This document shows positions 34,460-47,694 of a stretch of 64,000 nucleotides of DNA, one piece after another. The first letter of the stretch is position 1, and every line of letters starts with the position of its first letter. Under the pieces are notes generated by a model, which searched no databases, was not told the DNA's origin, and worked only from the letters and a program-made list of their open reading frames with translations. The stretch comes from Oehlia diaphana (taxonomy: Eukaryota > Glomeromycota > Glomeromycetes > Glomerales > Glomeraceae): contig QZLH01000165.1 of assembly GCA_003833135.1 (NCBI GenBank), forward strand, positions 183,556 through 247,555. The letters run 5' to 3'. The position numbers and the translations under genes were made by a program.

Positions 34460-37400
34460 TTACGAATAAGGATCGAACATCGTTAAATCTCCCTTACTTA
34501 TTTTTTGGTTAGTACTTGAATTATTATTACTATTGCTGTTGTTGTTTAACCCCGATTTATTTGAATTTATGGGTTGAAGTATACTTCCGGCATTAAACAT
34601 AGGTTGAGATGGAGGAGTATTCATATTCTTATTCAAATTAAGTGTATTATTATTTTTGTTTGGCAATGATGACATTGAATTAAATTGGGAATTAAAACTT
34701 GTGTTTGTATTTGTATTAGGTGAATATATGTTGTTTAAAGATGGCGTATTTGATGATGGCCTAGACGTATTCATTGTATTTGAATGATCAAAATTTTGTT
34801 GAGACATTCGTGAAGAAGTTGCTATTGAATTAAAAAGACTTGATGAAATTGAAGTAGTAGTTGAAGTTGATGAAAGTGTTCCTGCTTTTGAAGAATTTGG
34901 TGGCGGTAATGATGGAATTATATCAAGTGAAGGTTTAGATGTAGAAAATGAATTTATTGATTGTGTCTGCGAATGAGCTTTATTTCCTGCATATGAATTT
35001 GTTGAATTTAATGAATTACGAGGTTTTGGTGACATTGGAGTAATTCCTCCATTTGTTATGAAGAAATCAGATTGAACGGATGATGATGACATTTTTCTAT
35101 CACTTTTCGTCGAATTCTAATAATTAAAAAAAATTATTGGCAAACCTATTTTAAAATATTAGAAGAATTTTTGAATAAAACGTACCATATTAGAAGATCC
35201 TAATGTAGTCATAAATTCGGCAACAGGATTATTACCCGGTGTGTCAAAAGGATCCGATAGAATTTCAATTGCACCATTACTAATGCCATTTCTTGTATTA
35301 CCATTTATTGTTGCTCCTGATGAACCAACAAGCTTTTCAAAATCAACGGGAACTACATCATCACTACTTTTTCCTCCTTCTACATATTTCTTTGTATTAT
35401 CTTCAATATTCCTAATGTCTTGAAGTTGACGAGAATGATCCTGTTCAACTTTCATAGATAATTTTTTGATCACATCCATGAATTTTTGAAACTAAAAGGG
35501 GTGAAAAATTTAGTACAGAGAATTTTTTTTTTAAAAAAAAAACTTCTGTATAAATTATAATTTTATACCTGTTGAAGATTTAACGTAGGAACAACAGATA
35601 GTCTCCATAATTGTGGTATTATTTCAGTAGCTATAACATCTTTTTCTCCATTCTTGCCCATTTCTTCGAACACTGATAGCGTAGTAACCTATAATATAAA
35701 GCATATTAAATACATATATAATGCATAAATTTAATTATAACAAAAAATTATTTACCATTACAGTGGCTTCTTTTGTTTTGATACCTTTTAACAAAGGTAT
35801 AAGTTTTTCCGTTATCGTAAACTACGCAACAAAAAGAGAAAAATTAATAATGTAAACAATTATAAACTGAAATAATCAGTAATTAACAAATAGACCTACA
35901 TTGTCCAAAAATTTTATTAATGATTGAAGGCAGACTAAGGCTGTAACTTTAATGGATAATAGTGTAGTATGGATAAACAAATTCTGTTAAAAATTATAAA
36001 AATCATTAATTATAATTGAATCTATATTTGTTAAAAAAAATTATTTCTTCATACCTGAATCCTTGGAAATAATGAAACCTTAACAGTCGAAATATCTAAC
36101 GAATCAGCTATCGCTGGAATAATTTTAAGAACTTTGTCTTGTATTGCAGGTGTTTTAGCTTCCAACGCATGATAAATTAAAGGCATTACATCTATGGTGC
36201 GCGTAAAGTTAGTAAAATTTATAATATAAAAAGTTAAGTTTGCTTATAAAAATACCTTCTTTAAATAAATAAGATGAGGTTTTTTGTTGAAACAAATCAA
36301 TATTATCTAGGCAAGTTATCATATTTTGCATTGGTTCAGAAACCGAAAATATTGGTTTAAGAGGATTAAGAACTTTTTCGCAAAAATCATTAGGAGATAA
36401 TTTTTGTGCTATAAAGAAAATATTAGGAAGAGTATAAGCCAAAAGTGAATGATCCTTCATTTCTTGAAGAAGAGATGGTAAAATCTAAATCATATTTAAT
36501 ATATTAGTTAATAACAAAAAATTATTTCCTTCTATATAAATAAAAATATATTTTAAAGTAAATTTACCTTGCGAACTAGTACTCTTTCAGGAAATTGCGG
36601 CAAAATTCTGATTAAGCCTTTCATAAAATTTGCTTTATCATCTGCGGTTTTCTCAGGAAAGCTTTCAAAGAATTTCACAGTTGAAACTAAGACATTATCA
36701 AAGTATTTGCACGTTTGAAATTCAGCTGCAGTCATTCTCTGAGATGGATATCGCGTAATAAGATTATACATAACCTCTAAACAATAAAAATATATAAACC
36801 GATTAGATATTTAATCATTATAATAAAATAGAATAAAATTTCAAAAACTACCATGAAGATGGTATGGAAGATGGTCGTAATTTATCGATGATAAATTTTC
36901 AATATTTTTTCGATATGTGTGAATACTATTGTGGTTTTCCATTGGAGGTTTGCCATGTCTATGCACCGTATATATTAAACAGCCAAGCGCAAACATGTCA
37001 TTCGCGAAATCAAGATTTTCATCCAACACGTATTCAGGCGCTAAATTTACAAAGAAATCGAAGACAATAAGTTTTTTAGTATAAATATGTTAACTGTCAG
37101 TTCGCACTTCAGATGAATTGTTTTAGCCACTCTCTTAAGGCATCATAAAAATGACCAAAAAATTAGATCAGTCGTCATCTGAGGCACAACAAATTTAAAG
37201 AACTTAGTTATATTTATTTACCCATGTAATCATAATTTTTTTGCGCGTAACTTGGTATTCGAACATCATAATCCGGATATTCGTAAGGTACTGGGGAATC
37301 AGGATTATTGAGAAAAGTGCCGAATCCAAATCTAATATATATGTATACATTTTTTTTTTTCGACAAGATAAATTAAACCTGAAAAATCTAATTAAAAATG

Positions 37401-38395
37401 ATTAAATATAAATTACCCTCCAATTTTCCAGTCTCCCTAATTAAAATAAATATAAGCATCAGTTATTCTTTAAATAAAAAATTTTATTTATTATATCTAT
37501 ACCTTTGTATTTACAAATATTGCTTCTGGAACAAGATTTGAATGAACAATTTTAGCATCATTATGACAAAATTGTAAGCCTTTTCCGACTTGAAGTAAAC
37601 CCTTCTGAATCTACATAAAATTATTTTTAAAAAAGATTACTTTTCGAGAAAACGTTGCTAAATAATTTGTACCTCTAATTCATCCATATCAAAATTCTTA
37701 ATGTCGTTCGGGATAGGAGATAAATTATCATAATTTCCAAGTAAATTTGATAGAGAAGCCAAAATAGGCTCAGTTGCAAATGTGATAACTGTTCTTGTTT
37801 CCTCAACAGCTTCAACAACTTCTAATAGTGATGGATGGCGAAGTCGTGACAATTGACTAGCCTAAAATCAAATACAAATAAGTAAAAATATATTTAAAAT
37901 TAAAATAATTATAAATAAAATATTTTTTTATTACCTCTTTTTTTAAAACTGTATAAACCCTTTCGGTCTCTTTTTTATCATAACCTTTCCTTAAAGGATT
38001 GTCTATAATCTTTTTTTCAAACATCTAAATAATATTTATTCATTAATAATTTTTATAATAAACCCGATTAATTTAAGATTTAGATTTCTAATACCCACAA
38101 ATACGGCTACTTTTTGTCCTGTCGTCTTTTTAGTACCTATCAATAATTAAATTAGATTAATACGAGTCATTTTAAAAAATTATTTAAGAAAACAAAAATA
38201 TCATCCACCTGCAAAGATCTTCCATAAACCTGAACTGGCAACTTGTTCACCAAGATCATATTGACGAAGCGTTGACGTTCCAGCTACGTAGGAAACAACT
38301 AAAAAACAAAGAATGATCATTAAAATAAAATAATTTTATCATAATACTTCAAAGCAAAAAGAAAGTAAATAACCTGTTTTAACTTGCTGAAACAT
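34460..38395 (-). CDS. SCY1-like pseudokinase, SCYL2/CVAK104 type
   Basis: Seventeen exons in one frame give 887 residues: 38374-38395, 38209-38298, 38099-38136, 37935-38024, 37673-37861, 37503-37610, 37417-37436, 37222-37331, 36852-37040, 36568-36776, 36256-36484, 36055-36191, 35900-35983, 35756-35821, 35569-35688, 35186-35491, 34460-35116. Kinase-like domain about 20-300: VAVFMFEKK replaces the VAIK lysine, [13 protein letters not shown] (165-177) lacks the catalytic Asp, and KIGGFGFG replaces DFG, so it is predicted to be inactive. HEAT-type helices (about 300-570) and a Ser/Asn-rich disordered tail with DPF and DPY motifs follow. Known SCYL2 proteins act with clathrin and AP2 at the trans-Golgi and endosomes. 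Length is close to animal SCYL2. Confidence 0.9.
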
Positions 38396-40919
38396 TTCTT
38401 TTATAAAATTTTATAATAAATAAATTTCAAATTTTATTTAATGATCAAAATAAAAGACGCAATTAATTAAAAAGGTATATCCTAAGGAAAATATAAGAAT
38501 TTATTTGACGTTGTGTTTTAATCGTTTTTATTGGAATTAATTTATAAAAAAAGAAAAAAAAGTTTTTTTTTGATAAGGTTGATTGATGAGAGAATTAGAG
38601 AAACATTTTTTTAAACGGTTTTTTTTGCTTTTTACCATAATGGCGTATATGCTGATCAAATGAATGTTCATTGGTTCATTCATTGCACGTGAAAATAAAA
38701 TATTTTAATTGTGTACAAACTAGGTCTAACTTTGTGGCATCAGTCAGGGATTGTTCCATTCTCCGGGTGAAATTTTTCAGACGAGTGAAAGTTCCCGTTA
38801 TTATTAAATTTAAACAAGGCCTTGGACAAAAGTTCCAGCGTATACTAATCATTTGTGTAGTGCTGTGAAGAAGGCTTTGAAAATAATAGTAGGGCTGTTG
38901 AAAGATATAGGGTATATGCGGAAGACGAATCTTCAAAGAAAAAAGCTAGGATAGAAGAATACCGTTCGAAAAAATAATCATGTCTAGCAACGTAGATGTC
39001 ACCTTCGATGTTTTTATTTTTCGCATGTACTATGCCATAGACCCGATATATATTTATTTTGCATGTATTAATAAAAAAATTTTTTTTTTGTTTTTTACGT
39101 GTTTATTCATTTGGGTTATGCAGTTTGCAAGAAGGATTAAATTTTCTAGCGCTATAAAAGGACATTTTTTACTACTTCATACTTTGCTTGTTTACAGGTT
39201 CCTAAAGATCTGGATTAATAGGATGCTTCTTTCGCTTCTTTCCGGTATTCGAAACCTCACTTATAGCATTCTCAAAAAGTTTTAGGGACGATATTGTTAA
39301 AGATAAAGAATTTACAGAGCATGGGAAATGTTTGTAATGTGAAAAAGATATGCGCATTGCTACTCTGAAACCTGTTTTTTCCAAGAACTGATTTGATTGC
39401 GATGGATGATGCATAAGAACCGAATAATATTAATCCAAATGAAAGTATTGCAGGAACAGACACAAATTCGATCATTATTAATTTTTTTTGCTTACCTTGC
39501 TTTCCAATACTTGTTAAACTTGCAACATTGTCAATACACCATTTTTTTTTTTGGAAATAAATATTTTGCAAGTATATAATTGGAGAAATACTAATTGTGA
39601 CAGATTTGACTAATTGGATATATAACTTATTTACATTAATAAAAGTTTATTATTATAATTATTAATTTTTGCATAAAAATTAATACTAAACATAAATTCT
39701 TAACAATCTAAAAAATTTATTAATAATTAAATATAACTTTTGCTTTAACAAATGCTACAAAAGAGACTTTAAAAATGATTTTTTTTCTTTACTATTACTA
39801 TTGTAATTATTATCATCTTCTTTGTCATTATTTATATCTTCTATGTTCTTTGTTCATTATTATTTCACTATTATCTTATTATTATTACCAGAATAATTAC
39901 CATCTTTATCACTATAATTAAATTATATAATTGTTTAATTTTAATTTTAAGAAAAAAATAATTACATTTACTGTAAAAATTTTGAATTAACTATGTATTT
40001 TACATTAAATTTAATTTTATATATAGTCAGCCTAAAATAAATTCTATTATAAATAATGTTATTAATATAGTATTAGCATTATTTTTTTTTTATTTTAACC
40101 ATTTAACCATTTTTTAAATAAAATATAAATTTCTTTATTTTTATTTAAATATAATTTATTAAAATTTTTACAATTTTATTAGAGAAGGAAATAGGATATT
40201 ATGAAAGGTATATAATAATACAAAAATATACAAATATAATATAACCTTTCTTTTTTTTGTTTAGAAGATAGTAAAAGTATATACTAAAACCTATAATATG
40301 ATAATCCTATATAATTCAACAGTCATTATAAAATGATATAGGTGAATTTCATAAAGTGATAGTAGAGCACAGAAGCAATCTTATAAATAGAAAACTAGTT
40401 TAGAATTTTAATAAATTAGTTATATAACAAATATATAATAAATATTTCTGTATTTTTACATATAATTAATAAACTTACAAATTATACTACCTTGCAAAAA
40501 AAAAAAAATTTATAATATTAGAGTTTTTTATATTTGCAAAATTCATTTTACTTTATATAATTTCTTATATAATATCAAAATAAGAAATAAAGTTTTATTA
40601 TTTTTTTATTAAATATATAATAATAAATATTATATCAGATTAATTGTCTTTTAATTTGTATAATTTAATTTATAAAATTTTTTAATTTACTTACTAAAAT
40701 AGCAAATTTAAAATTAAATTTAAAGTTTTAAATTTATTAATAATTTTATCCTTTAAATAATCAAATTAATTATTACTATATTAATAAATATAATAATGAT
40801 ACTTCTCTCTAAATGTACTCCTCTTAGAATCATAATAAACCAATAGTAAAATGTGCACTTAAAAAGAATATGCATTTATAGAAAGTAAATATTGAGAGTT
40901 CTTATAGGTTAAGATCAAA
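38396..40919. other. Intergenic: SCYL2 promoter side, then AT desert
   Basis: 38396-38650 is the likely 5' region of the SCYL2-like gene. 38670-39580 is less AT-rich with broken coding-like frames (plus-strand text such as PCFPILVKLATLS near 39500), possibly a decayed gene of unknown family. 39600-40900 is extremely AT-rich with no coding signal. Its minus strand near 39780-39930 would read Asn/Lys-rich low complexity. Confidence 0.35.
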
Positions 40920-41290
40920 TCTAAAGATATTAGCCATTGTTACTGATATCTGCCACCTGTTGATAAATAAGGTAACTACTTTATTATATTTTTCTCAATA
41001 AAATATAAATATATTCTCACTTGGTTTAGATTTTTATATTTATGTCAAATTGCGATAGCTCTTATTACAAAAATTTATCTATATTTCTACTTTCAAATTA
41101 TGATAATTCTCATTACAAAAGTTTATATTTATTTTAATTCATAATTATATTCAATTTTATTAATTCAAATATTAATTAACTTTTAAACGAACTATAAGCA
41201 TATTCAAATAATTTTTAATAATTAATATTTTATTGAGTTCAACTAAACTGGCAGAATTCCTCTTGAATTTCACCTATATTTATACATTCT
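40920..41290 (-). repeat. Dispersed LTR-like repeat, minus copy
   Basis: Read on the minus strand this matches the plus-strand copy at 52265-52620 in ordered blocks: ATGTATAAATA, GAATTCTGCnA, ATTTGAATATGCT, CTATCGCAATTTGA and AAATCTAAACCAAG. TATA-like and downstream words suggest LTR plus leader of a retrotransposon, but ends and target duplications were not resolved. Confidence 0.5.
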
Positions 41291-41664
41291 GAAATTTGAT
41301 TTAGCTGGACTCCTGATTCCCTCTCGAATTCCACCTTTTTTATACCCAAATGTTACTACTCTAAAATTACAAAAGTACCCTAAAATATACTATATTCTAT
41401 TATTTTTTAATCTATTATTATTTAATCTATTATTCTTTAATCTATTATTCTTTAATCTTTAATCTATGATCTATTATTCTTTTATCTTTAATTTATAAAT
41501 AGATATAGTCCAGTGCAAAAAAGTTGATACACTGATATGCTATTAATAAAAAATTTTTTCTTAAAATTAAAGTAATTGTTTAAATTATTTTATTTATAGC
41601 TTAGGTTTTAAGACATGTTTTAAATGTAAATTTATTAAAGTTTTCAATTTATACAAAAATTTTT
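41291..41664. repeat. Simple tandem array and Tc1-type end
   Basis: 41400-41500 is a tandem run of TCTATTATTCTTTAA-like 15-mers. At about 41509 the words CAGTGCAAAAAAGTTGATAC follow TATAGTC, as in Tc1/mariner termini. This is consistent with being one end of the transposase relic at 41665-42960. A matching opposite end was not found. Confidence 0.45.
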
Positions 41665-42960
41665 ATTATTCATCAATTCTTCAACTTCGAAATCTTTATT
41701 TTCACTTTCAGCCAATAACATATCATCACATAAATCTTTATATTCTTTCGCTTTATCAAGATACCTTTTTCAAAATCCAACTATAACTTTAGAGGTAACC
41801 TTTTCCTTAAAAGCATACAATAATTTATCTTTAATAGCGAGAAGATTAGGATGAGAACCAGTTCTAGCAACTACACCTTTTACAATAGACTAAATTCCTT
41901 CAATCAGTTGTAATTCACAATGGTAAGGTAGGGTATAAAATAAATTGTGTTCATACTTTTTTGCTATTTCAACACATATGAAAGGCACTTTTGTTTTGTT
42001 TAATTTTACTAACTCGTATAATTCTGCTTTGCTAGATCTTTTTGAAATATTAACACCAACAGATGATGATCACGCAATTAACACATCCTTTCTTGAGTTT
42101 GATGTAGATACTTATTCAATTCGACATTTGTGATACTGAGCACCATTCATGTGAATATCAACTGACTCATATTATTTTTTAATATTAGCACAAAGTTTAT
42201 CAAAAAGGTCTTCAAATATTTTAGCCGTAAAATTCCTATAATAATCAACATGATCTGCCACAATATTGGAATTTTGAATAATATCAGAAACATTATCCCA
42301 GGTATTAGCATTAGCTCATCTTCTGGAAGGTGATTTAATTGATGGATCCCATAATAAAAGGGAATTAAGAACGATTTCACTAAAAAGTTTATTAGAGTTA
42401 TCATTACGCATAACAATTATTGCTTCAAAAATAACGATTAAAAGACCATATCTAGGTGAATATACAACCCGCATCTATGTATAACTTGTAGTGTAGTGTA
42501 AGTGACAGTATAACTCATCCAAGAACACCTCTAGCCTAGTTGGAACTTTGTTTACTTCCTGTAAATTTTCAAAATAGCATCATAAGTAACAGTTTCAGAA
42601 AGCAACATTTTGTGGTGATTCATGCAATATGTTTTGACATTCAGTCATTTATCATGACTATAGTAATATCCTAATTTATGAAGTATACGAAGTAGTGTCC
42701 ATTTTGAAAATATATGACCATTTTCCTCAAGTTTTTATCGTAATACATATGTTGAAAGTGGGGCACTAAAAATATTTACAGAAATAACAAGGCTGCATAT
42801 AAGCTCAATAATATCGCAGTTAAGCTCTTTTTTTGATCGACCGTGGTAAGTTCTCATTTTTATTATATTTAGCAACCACACGCATAACTGTTGCCTTCTC
42901 AATACCAAGAATTGCAGCAATCTCCTTGCATAGTGATAAGTCTTGGTGTTGTTTCTGGCA
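41665..42960 (-). pseudogene. Decayed IS630/Tc1-type DDE transposase
   Basis: On the minus strand, in several frames: an HTH part (LCKEIAAILGIEKATVMRVV near 42900), LPRS (near 42840), VFLDELYCH (near 42510), YYRNFTAKIFEDLFDKLC (near 42220) and VDIHMNGAQYHK (near 42150, the second DDE block with Asp changed to Asn). Then come KLNKTKVPFICVEIAKKYEH (near 41985) and LPYHCELQLIEGI (third block, Glu kept), and AFKEKVTSKVIVGF. The order is that of IS630/Tc1-family transposases. At least eight in-frame stops and shifts make it inactive. Confidence 0.82.
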
Positions 42961-43909
42961 TTGTCAAATATCTAAAAAATATTGATAGACGCAAATAATC
43001 ATTTTTTTTCATTGCTAGTTAAAAAATTTTGTCACGTTCTATGTTATTCATGAAGAAAAAAAAAGGTTTGTTTTTGATGATAAAATTGAAAGTGGGAACA
43101 TTTCTTACCTATTATATAATTGTTATGCTCATATAACTTGATTGTTTGATTTTTGTGTAATATTATATATCATATTACATTATATTACATGACTTATCAT
43201 GTAATCCATCCATTATATCATATTACGTTGTAGTATACAGAAATCGACTAATAGTTAATATGTAAGGTGCAGTAAATTAGGATAAGTATTAACAGTAACG
43301 CAGATCATCAGTTAAGAATTCTAGAATATAGATGTAGATCATTAATTGTGCCAAATAATAGGACGATCAATTAGATTTTACAAATTAGGAAGAGTTGATC
43401 ATTTTAGATGAACTCCTATCACATAAGTATAAACTGGATATACGTAATGTTTCGTATTACGTAGTTCTTTGCATCAACTGCCATTTTAAATTTTATAAAA
43501 AGGACCCATTTTTGACTTGATAGTCAAGCAAGTAGATTATGAATTGAGAAAAATAAAAATTGATATTTTGAATATTGTAACCCTTTAATTATTTTGACTC
43601 GATTCTTTAGCCTTTTCTTATGAGTAAAAGTGCGTAGTCAACTAATTACTAACAAAAGGTATATGTGAAAGGCCTGAACGTAATAGTTCTGTTAGTCCGA
43701 ATGTACATTACCTATATTAATGAATAGGAGAAGAATCCAAAGAGTGCAATAATCAAAGAAGTAGATGAAGAAGTCTGGAGAGATTTATTAATGAAGGGAA
43801 ACTCTCGCACTTCAACAACAAATCTAAACCAAGCAACCAATCAACATATTATAACTAGATTTTACTAACTTTGACGTCTTCACGTGGCAGGTGGAGCTGA
43901 CAACGTGAC
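42961..43909. other. Intergenic, no supported gene
   Basis: 43170-43230 repeats CATATTAC/CATGTAAT words. 43810-43905 contains AAATCTAAACCAAGC and GTGGCAGGTGGAGCTGACAA, related to the leader-side words of the dispersed LTR-like repeats, so another fragment may lie here. Confidence 0.35.
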
Positions 43910-44039
43910 TTATTATCATGTGATTTATTATCATGTGACTTTCTAGTCTTCTACTCAGTATATTATTTTATTCTTATTATCACATGATCTATTATCATAT
44001 GACCTTCCATTTGTCTTCTACTTAGTACATTATTTATTC
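43910..44039. repeat. Tandem duplication, about 65-bp unit
   Basis: Units 43910-43973 and 43974-44039 share TTATTATCAnnTGAT, TATTATCATnTGAC, GTCTTCTACTnAGTA and ATTATTTnATTC. A third partial start follows (ATCATGTGATTTAT at 44041). Confidence 0.75.
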
Positions 44040-45024
44040 ATATCATGTGATTTATACATGCTACTCAAATTATTTTGGAATAATTTAGGATGCTGTAATT
44101 CATTCAGTTTATATATAATTTACTATGTAAAGTGCCAAAATAATTTGGGATGCTATAATTGAATTTGGGATTTTACTTATAATTATGGCAGCTCAAAATA
44201 ATTTGGGTGGCATATATAATGTAATTAAGCTTAATACCTAGAGTTACAGCGTAATTCAAAAAAGGGCTGTAACCCAAATTTTTACATGCTGTAATTAATT
44301 AAGACTATAAAAATCTTATAGTTGTAATTCAAAATTTTTAAAAAATATTTAAAGCTAACATCTTTAACCAAACCTACTATACACTTAAAAAGAATTTATA
44401 TAGTATATATACTTATAGAAAATGCACTTATAGTGGTATCACTGTAATTATTATTATTAAAGTATAGGCTTTTTTTTTTATTAATATCAGATATATTTTT
44501 TAAAATTAATATGAAAAAAAGTAATGTTATAATTTAATGATAATCTATAATTAAAGTATTTAAAATTGTTCTTAGTAAATCTATAAATGCATAGTAATTA
44601 CCAAAAAAAAAAAATTAAAGTATTTAAAAATAATCTTTGTTATAATAATCAGCTTATTAGCTTTTTATTTTTTAAAAATTAATAGAATCAATATAAATAA
44701 AACCAATTTATTATTTAATATTTTAAAAAGGTAATCTATTTTTAGAAGTTTAAATTTGTCTTTATTAAAATCAATTTACTTTGTTGATAATTTTTATAAG
44801 ATTTTTAATAATTTTAATTTCAAAAATAAATCATTTATAAATATATAATTTATAAGGCAAAATGTAACTGCCATACAGTGTTAAGTACATTTTTGATGAT
44901 GTATTTTTTGTAAAGAATACCTGAACTTATTTGTGAAAGATAAATGTTACACGAAATTTGTGGCTGGTTGAGCCACATTTTGAACCAAGGAAAAATATAG
45001 GATAATCTATACTCAGGGCGCACA
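44040..45024. other. AT-rich with AATAATTTGGGATG word repeats
   Basis: 44060-44300 contains three or four degenerate copies of CAAAATAATTTGGGATGCTA followed by TAATT. 44400-44840 is extremely AT-rich. The last part is the 3' region of the TPX2-like gene. Confidence 0.4.
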
Positions 45025-46837
45025 TTAAGGACGCCCTTCGTAATTATCCAACATTTGCATGTATTTACGTCGTTTTTCACCGATCATGGGAGAAATTGGT
45101 CTGGTCGGTTTTTTATCCGATGGTTGTATATTTATCGGTGTATAATATCGAATAGGTTGAGCGTGATGAACTAAATCTGCTCTTAACCGATGGATTTCCT
45201 CCGCACTGCGTACCTTTAATTAACATAAATGCATAAAGAGTTAAATATTGAAAAAAGGTCGATAATATGTATTAGTATCTTACCTCTTCCTCCATGATCT
45301 TTGCTATTCTTTGTTCCTCAGCTTCCTTCTCTCGGAATCTTCTGTGTTCGTCATAAATATGACGTTCTTTCATACGAGTATCAGTAAAAAAGAAAAAACC
45401 AATTGGTTCTGTTGGTGGAGGACATTCAGGTTTTCTAGGAATTTTAGGCTCAAAATTGGGGAGAGGTTGTGCATGGAATCGATTTTCCTTAATATATTCC
45501 TGCTCTTTTCTCACTTTCTCATAAAATTCTCTTTGATATTTTTCTCCACGATCATTAGTTAACAATGCAAATGGTTTTGGGTGAGTTGGTGGATAATAAG
45601 GACGTGTAGGCAGACACTTGGAACATTAAAACAAAAGAGAAGAATAATTAGAATAATTCTTTATTTATTTTTATTCTAGTACGTATAATGGTTACATACA
45701 TCAGGGGAACCAATAAGAAGTGGTTGCGCTTTAAATTCACGCATCTTTTCCATTCTCTCTTTTTCTTGACGAATCCTTTCTTCAATTTCTTGTGATTTCC
45801 TCTTGGAAATTTCCTCACCAGGTAAACTAAACACTGGTAATTCGATTAACCGGTGTTCAATCACCGGTCTATATGGCTCTTTATAATCGGGTACGGGATT
45901 AGCTTTAATGACATGTGGTGGTGAAGGACTCTTCGGTCTTGGTGGCTTAGGTTTCGTTATGGCCGGTGAATATGGTTCAGTCAATTTTGGCTTTTGTACT
46001 TTTGGGATTCCGAAATTCCTATTTTCAAGAATCTTTAAAAGAGAATTTAAATTTAAAAAAAGCAAGAGACGATGTTATGCGTAAAATCTCAGACGAGCAA
46101 TTACCTTTCGATCTAATGGGTTAGCCTTGAATCTATAACCTCTCATTTCCCTTATTTTGCGCTCTTCTGTAGGTAATATACTGAACAAGAATCAAATACA
46201 TTAATAATTAATTACCCTGCTTATGAATGATTTCGTATTTATTTTATTTATTTGAACTTCAATTAATTAGTGACGTATAACTTACGTAGTAGGTTTAGAC
46301 CTATATTTAGTGCGCAAGTACGGAGATTTCGGTTCAGTTAAGGTATTTGAACGTACTTTATCGGACTTTTTTTTTAAGGAAAAAATTGCGATTGTTAGCT
46401 TCAAAATCACGATGTTGATTTTTGAAACGTATTATCATCTGATACCTTAGCATCGAATCTGGTTGGATTGTCTAAAAATTGTTGCACACTGAGAGCTAAA
46501 GGAATAAATGGTGATTTTGGGGAATTTTCTTTATTACAAGAGTTATTGGCCCACGATTCAGTATAAAATTTGAAAGGTTTTGGCACTGTTGGTACGAAAG
46601 CACGTTTCTAATAGACGAGATATATTATTATTATAAACGCGTTGAAATGATAATATATAAAAGTCACTTTAAATTCATAATAATTACTCGTATTCCACCA
46701 CTCTTATTAGCTAAATAATTTTTAGTTTGTGGCGATTGAGCACTTGACGTCACCGATATGACCCGACTAACATCTTCCATATATTCAAACTTTTCGACCA
46801 CTTCAGGTTTGTCGTTACTAAAATTAGTTGCGTCCAT
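45025..46837 (-). CDS. TPX2-domain microtubule-associated protein
   Basis: Seven exons (46688-46837, 46446-46607, 46286-46365, 46105-46180, 45700-46032, 45284-45616, 45025-45213) give 440 residues. The start is the ATG at 46835-46837. Motifs of the TPX2 family recur: FVPTVPKPFKFYTES (about 54-68), LTEPKSPYLRTKYR, KLTEPYSPAI, FSLPGEEISKRK, EFKAQPL, FHAQPLPNFEPKIP (314-327) and PPTEPIGFFFFTDTRMKER (334-352). Charged coiled-coil stretches rich in Glu and Arg follow. Known TPX2 proteins bind microtubules, and animal TPX2 activates Aurora A in spindle assembly. No Aurora-binding N-terminus is recognised here, so it is better called TPX2-like. No defect is seen. Confidence 0.78.
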
Positions 46838-47694
46838 AGTTTTGTTTTCAGTTTTTGTTACCAAAAATCAAAGTCAACAAAGATTATCAGTTATAAGAGG
46901 ACTTGTTGATCGCACGCGTATGACGTAAGGTTTTTGACTTTCTTCATGCACGATGCCGATCCTGCTGTAAATTGTATAAATAAACTTCGCGTGATCATAT
47001 AAAACCGGTGCAGGATAGTTTAGTGGATAGTTTGCATACATTCCCCGATTCAGCCGCAAAAATTACGTTCTTGACCCTCCTCGTATTACTTTTTTGATCC
47101 GGTCTGTATGACAAAAATTTCTTTTCTTGACCTGCCAAAAAACATTGATGCGTTGTTATTTTCTTTTTATAGATACATAAAGAATGACAAAATAATTTTT
47201 TTTTTTTTTTTATTTTAATATTTAGTTTTATGTGGTTATAGTTTAGTATTATTACCTAATTAATCTTACTATTCTTAAATGTAATCTATTTATTGGCTAT
47301 CTTTTGTAATTAAAATAAATTATTTTTCTTGTTTATCACATATTACATTTCAGGTCAAAAGAGGAACATTTTTATTATATATAATCATGTATATTTTGAC
47401 TGGTCAAAAGCAATACAAGGATGGTCAAAAATATAATTTTTGCGATTCAGTCAGTTCAGGATGTTGAATTGTTGATGCTTCTTCCCAAAGTCATTATTTT
47501 GGTGTCAAGAAAATCTAAAAGATTTTTTTCAATAAAAACAATCAAAGAAAACAACCTGAAAGGAAAGGGTTTAACAATTCTTAATACGTAATAGCAATTA
47601 AAATTATATGTTGTAGATTTATAAAAACTTTGCAATGCAATTCCAAGATCTACAACTTGTATATAGGCAACCATGCCAAAAGGAGAAGGTCGTT
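46838..47694. other. Promoter side of the TPX2-like gene, intergenic
   Basis: No supported gene. A T20 tract lies at about 47189-47209. Minus-strand frames at 46874-47059 and 47456-47740 show no family features. Confidence 0.4.

Noticed and set aside
46838..46864. Upstream extension of the TPX2-like gene
   Set aside because: It would need a TTG start; the first ATG is at 46837.
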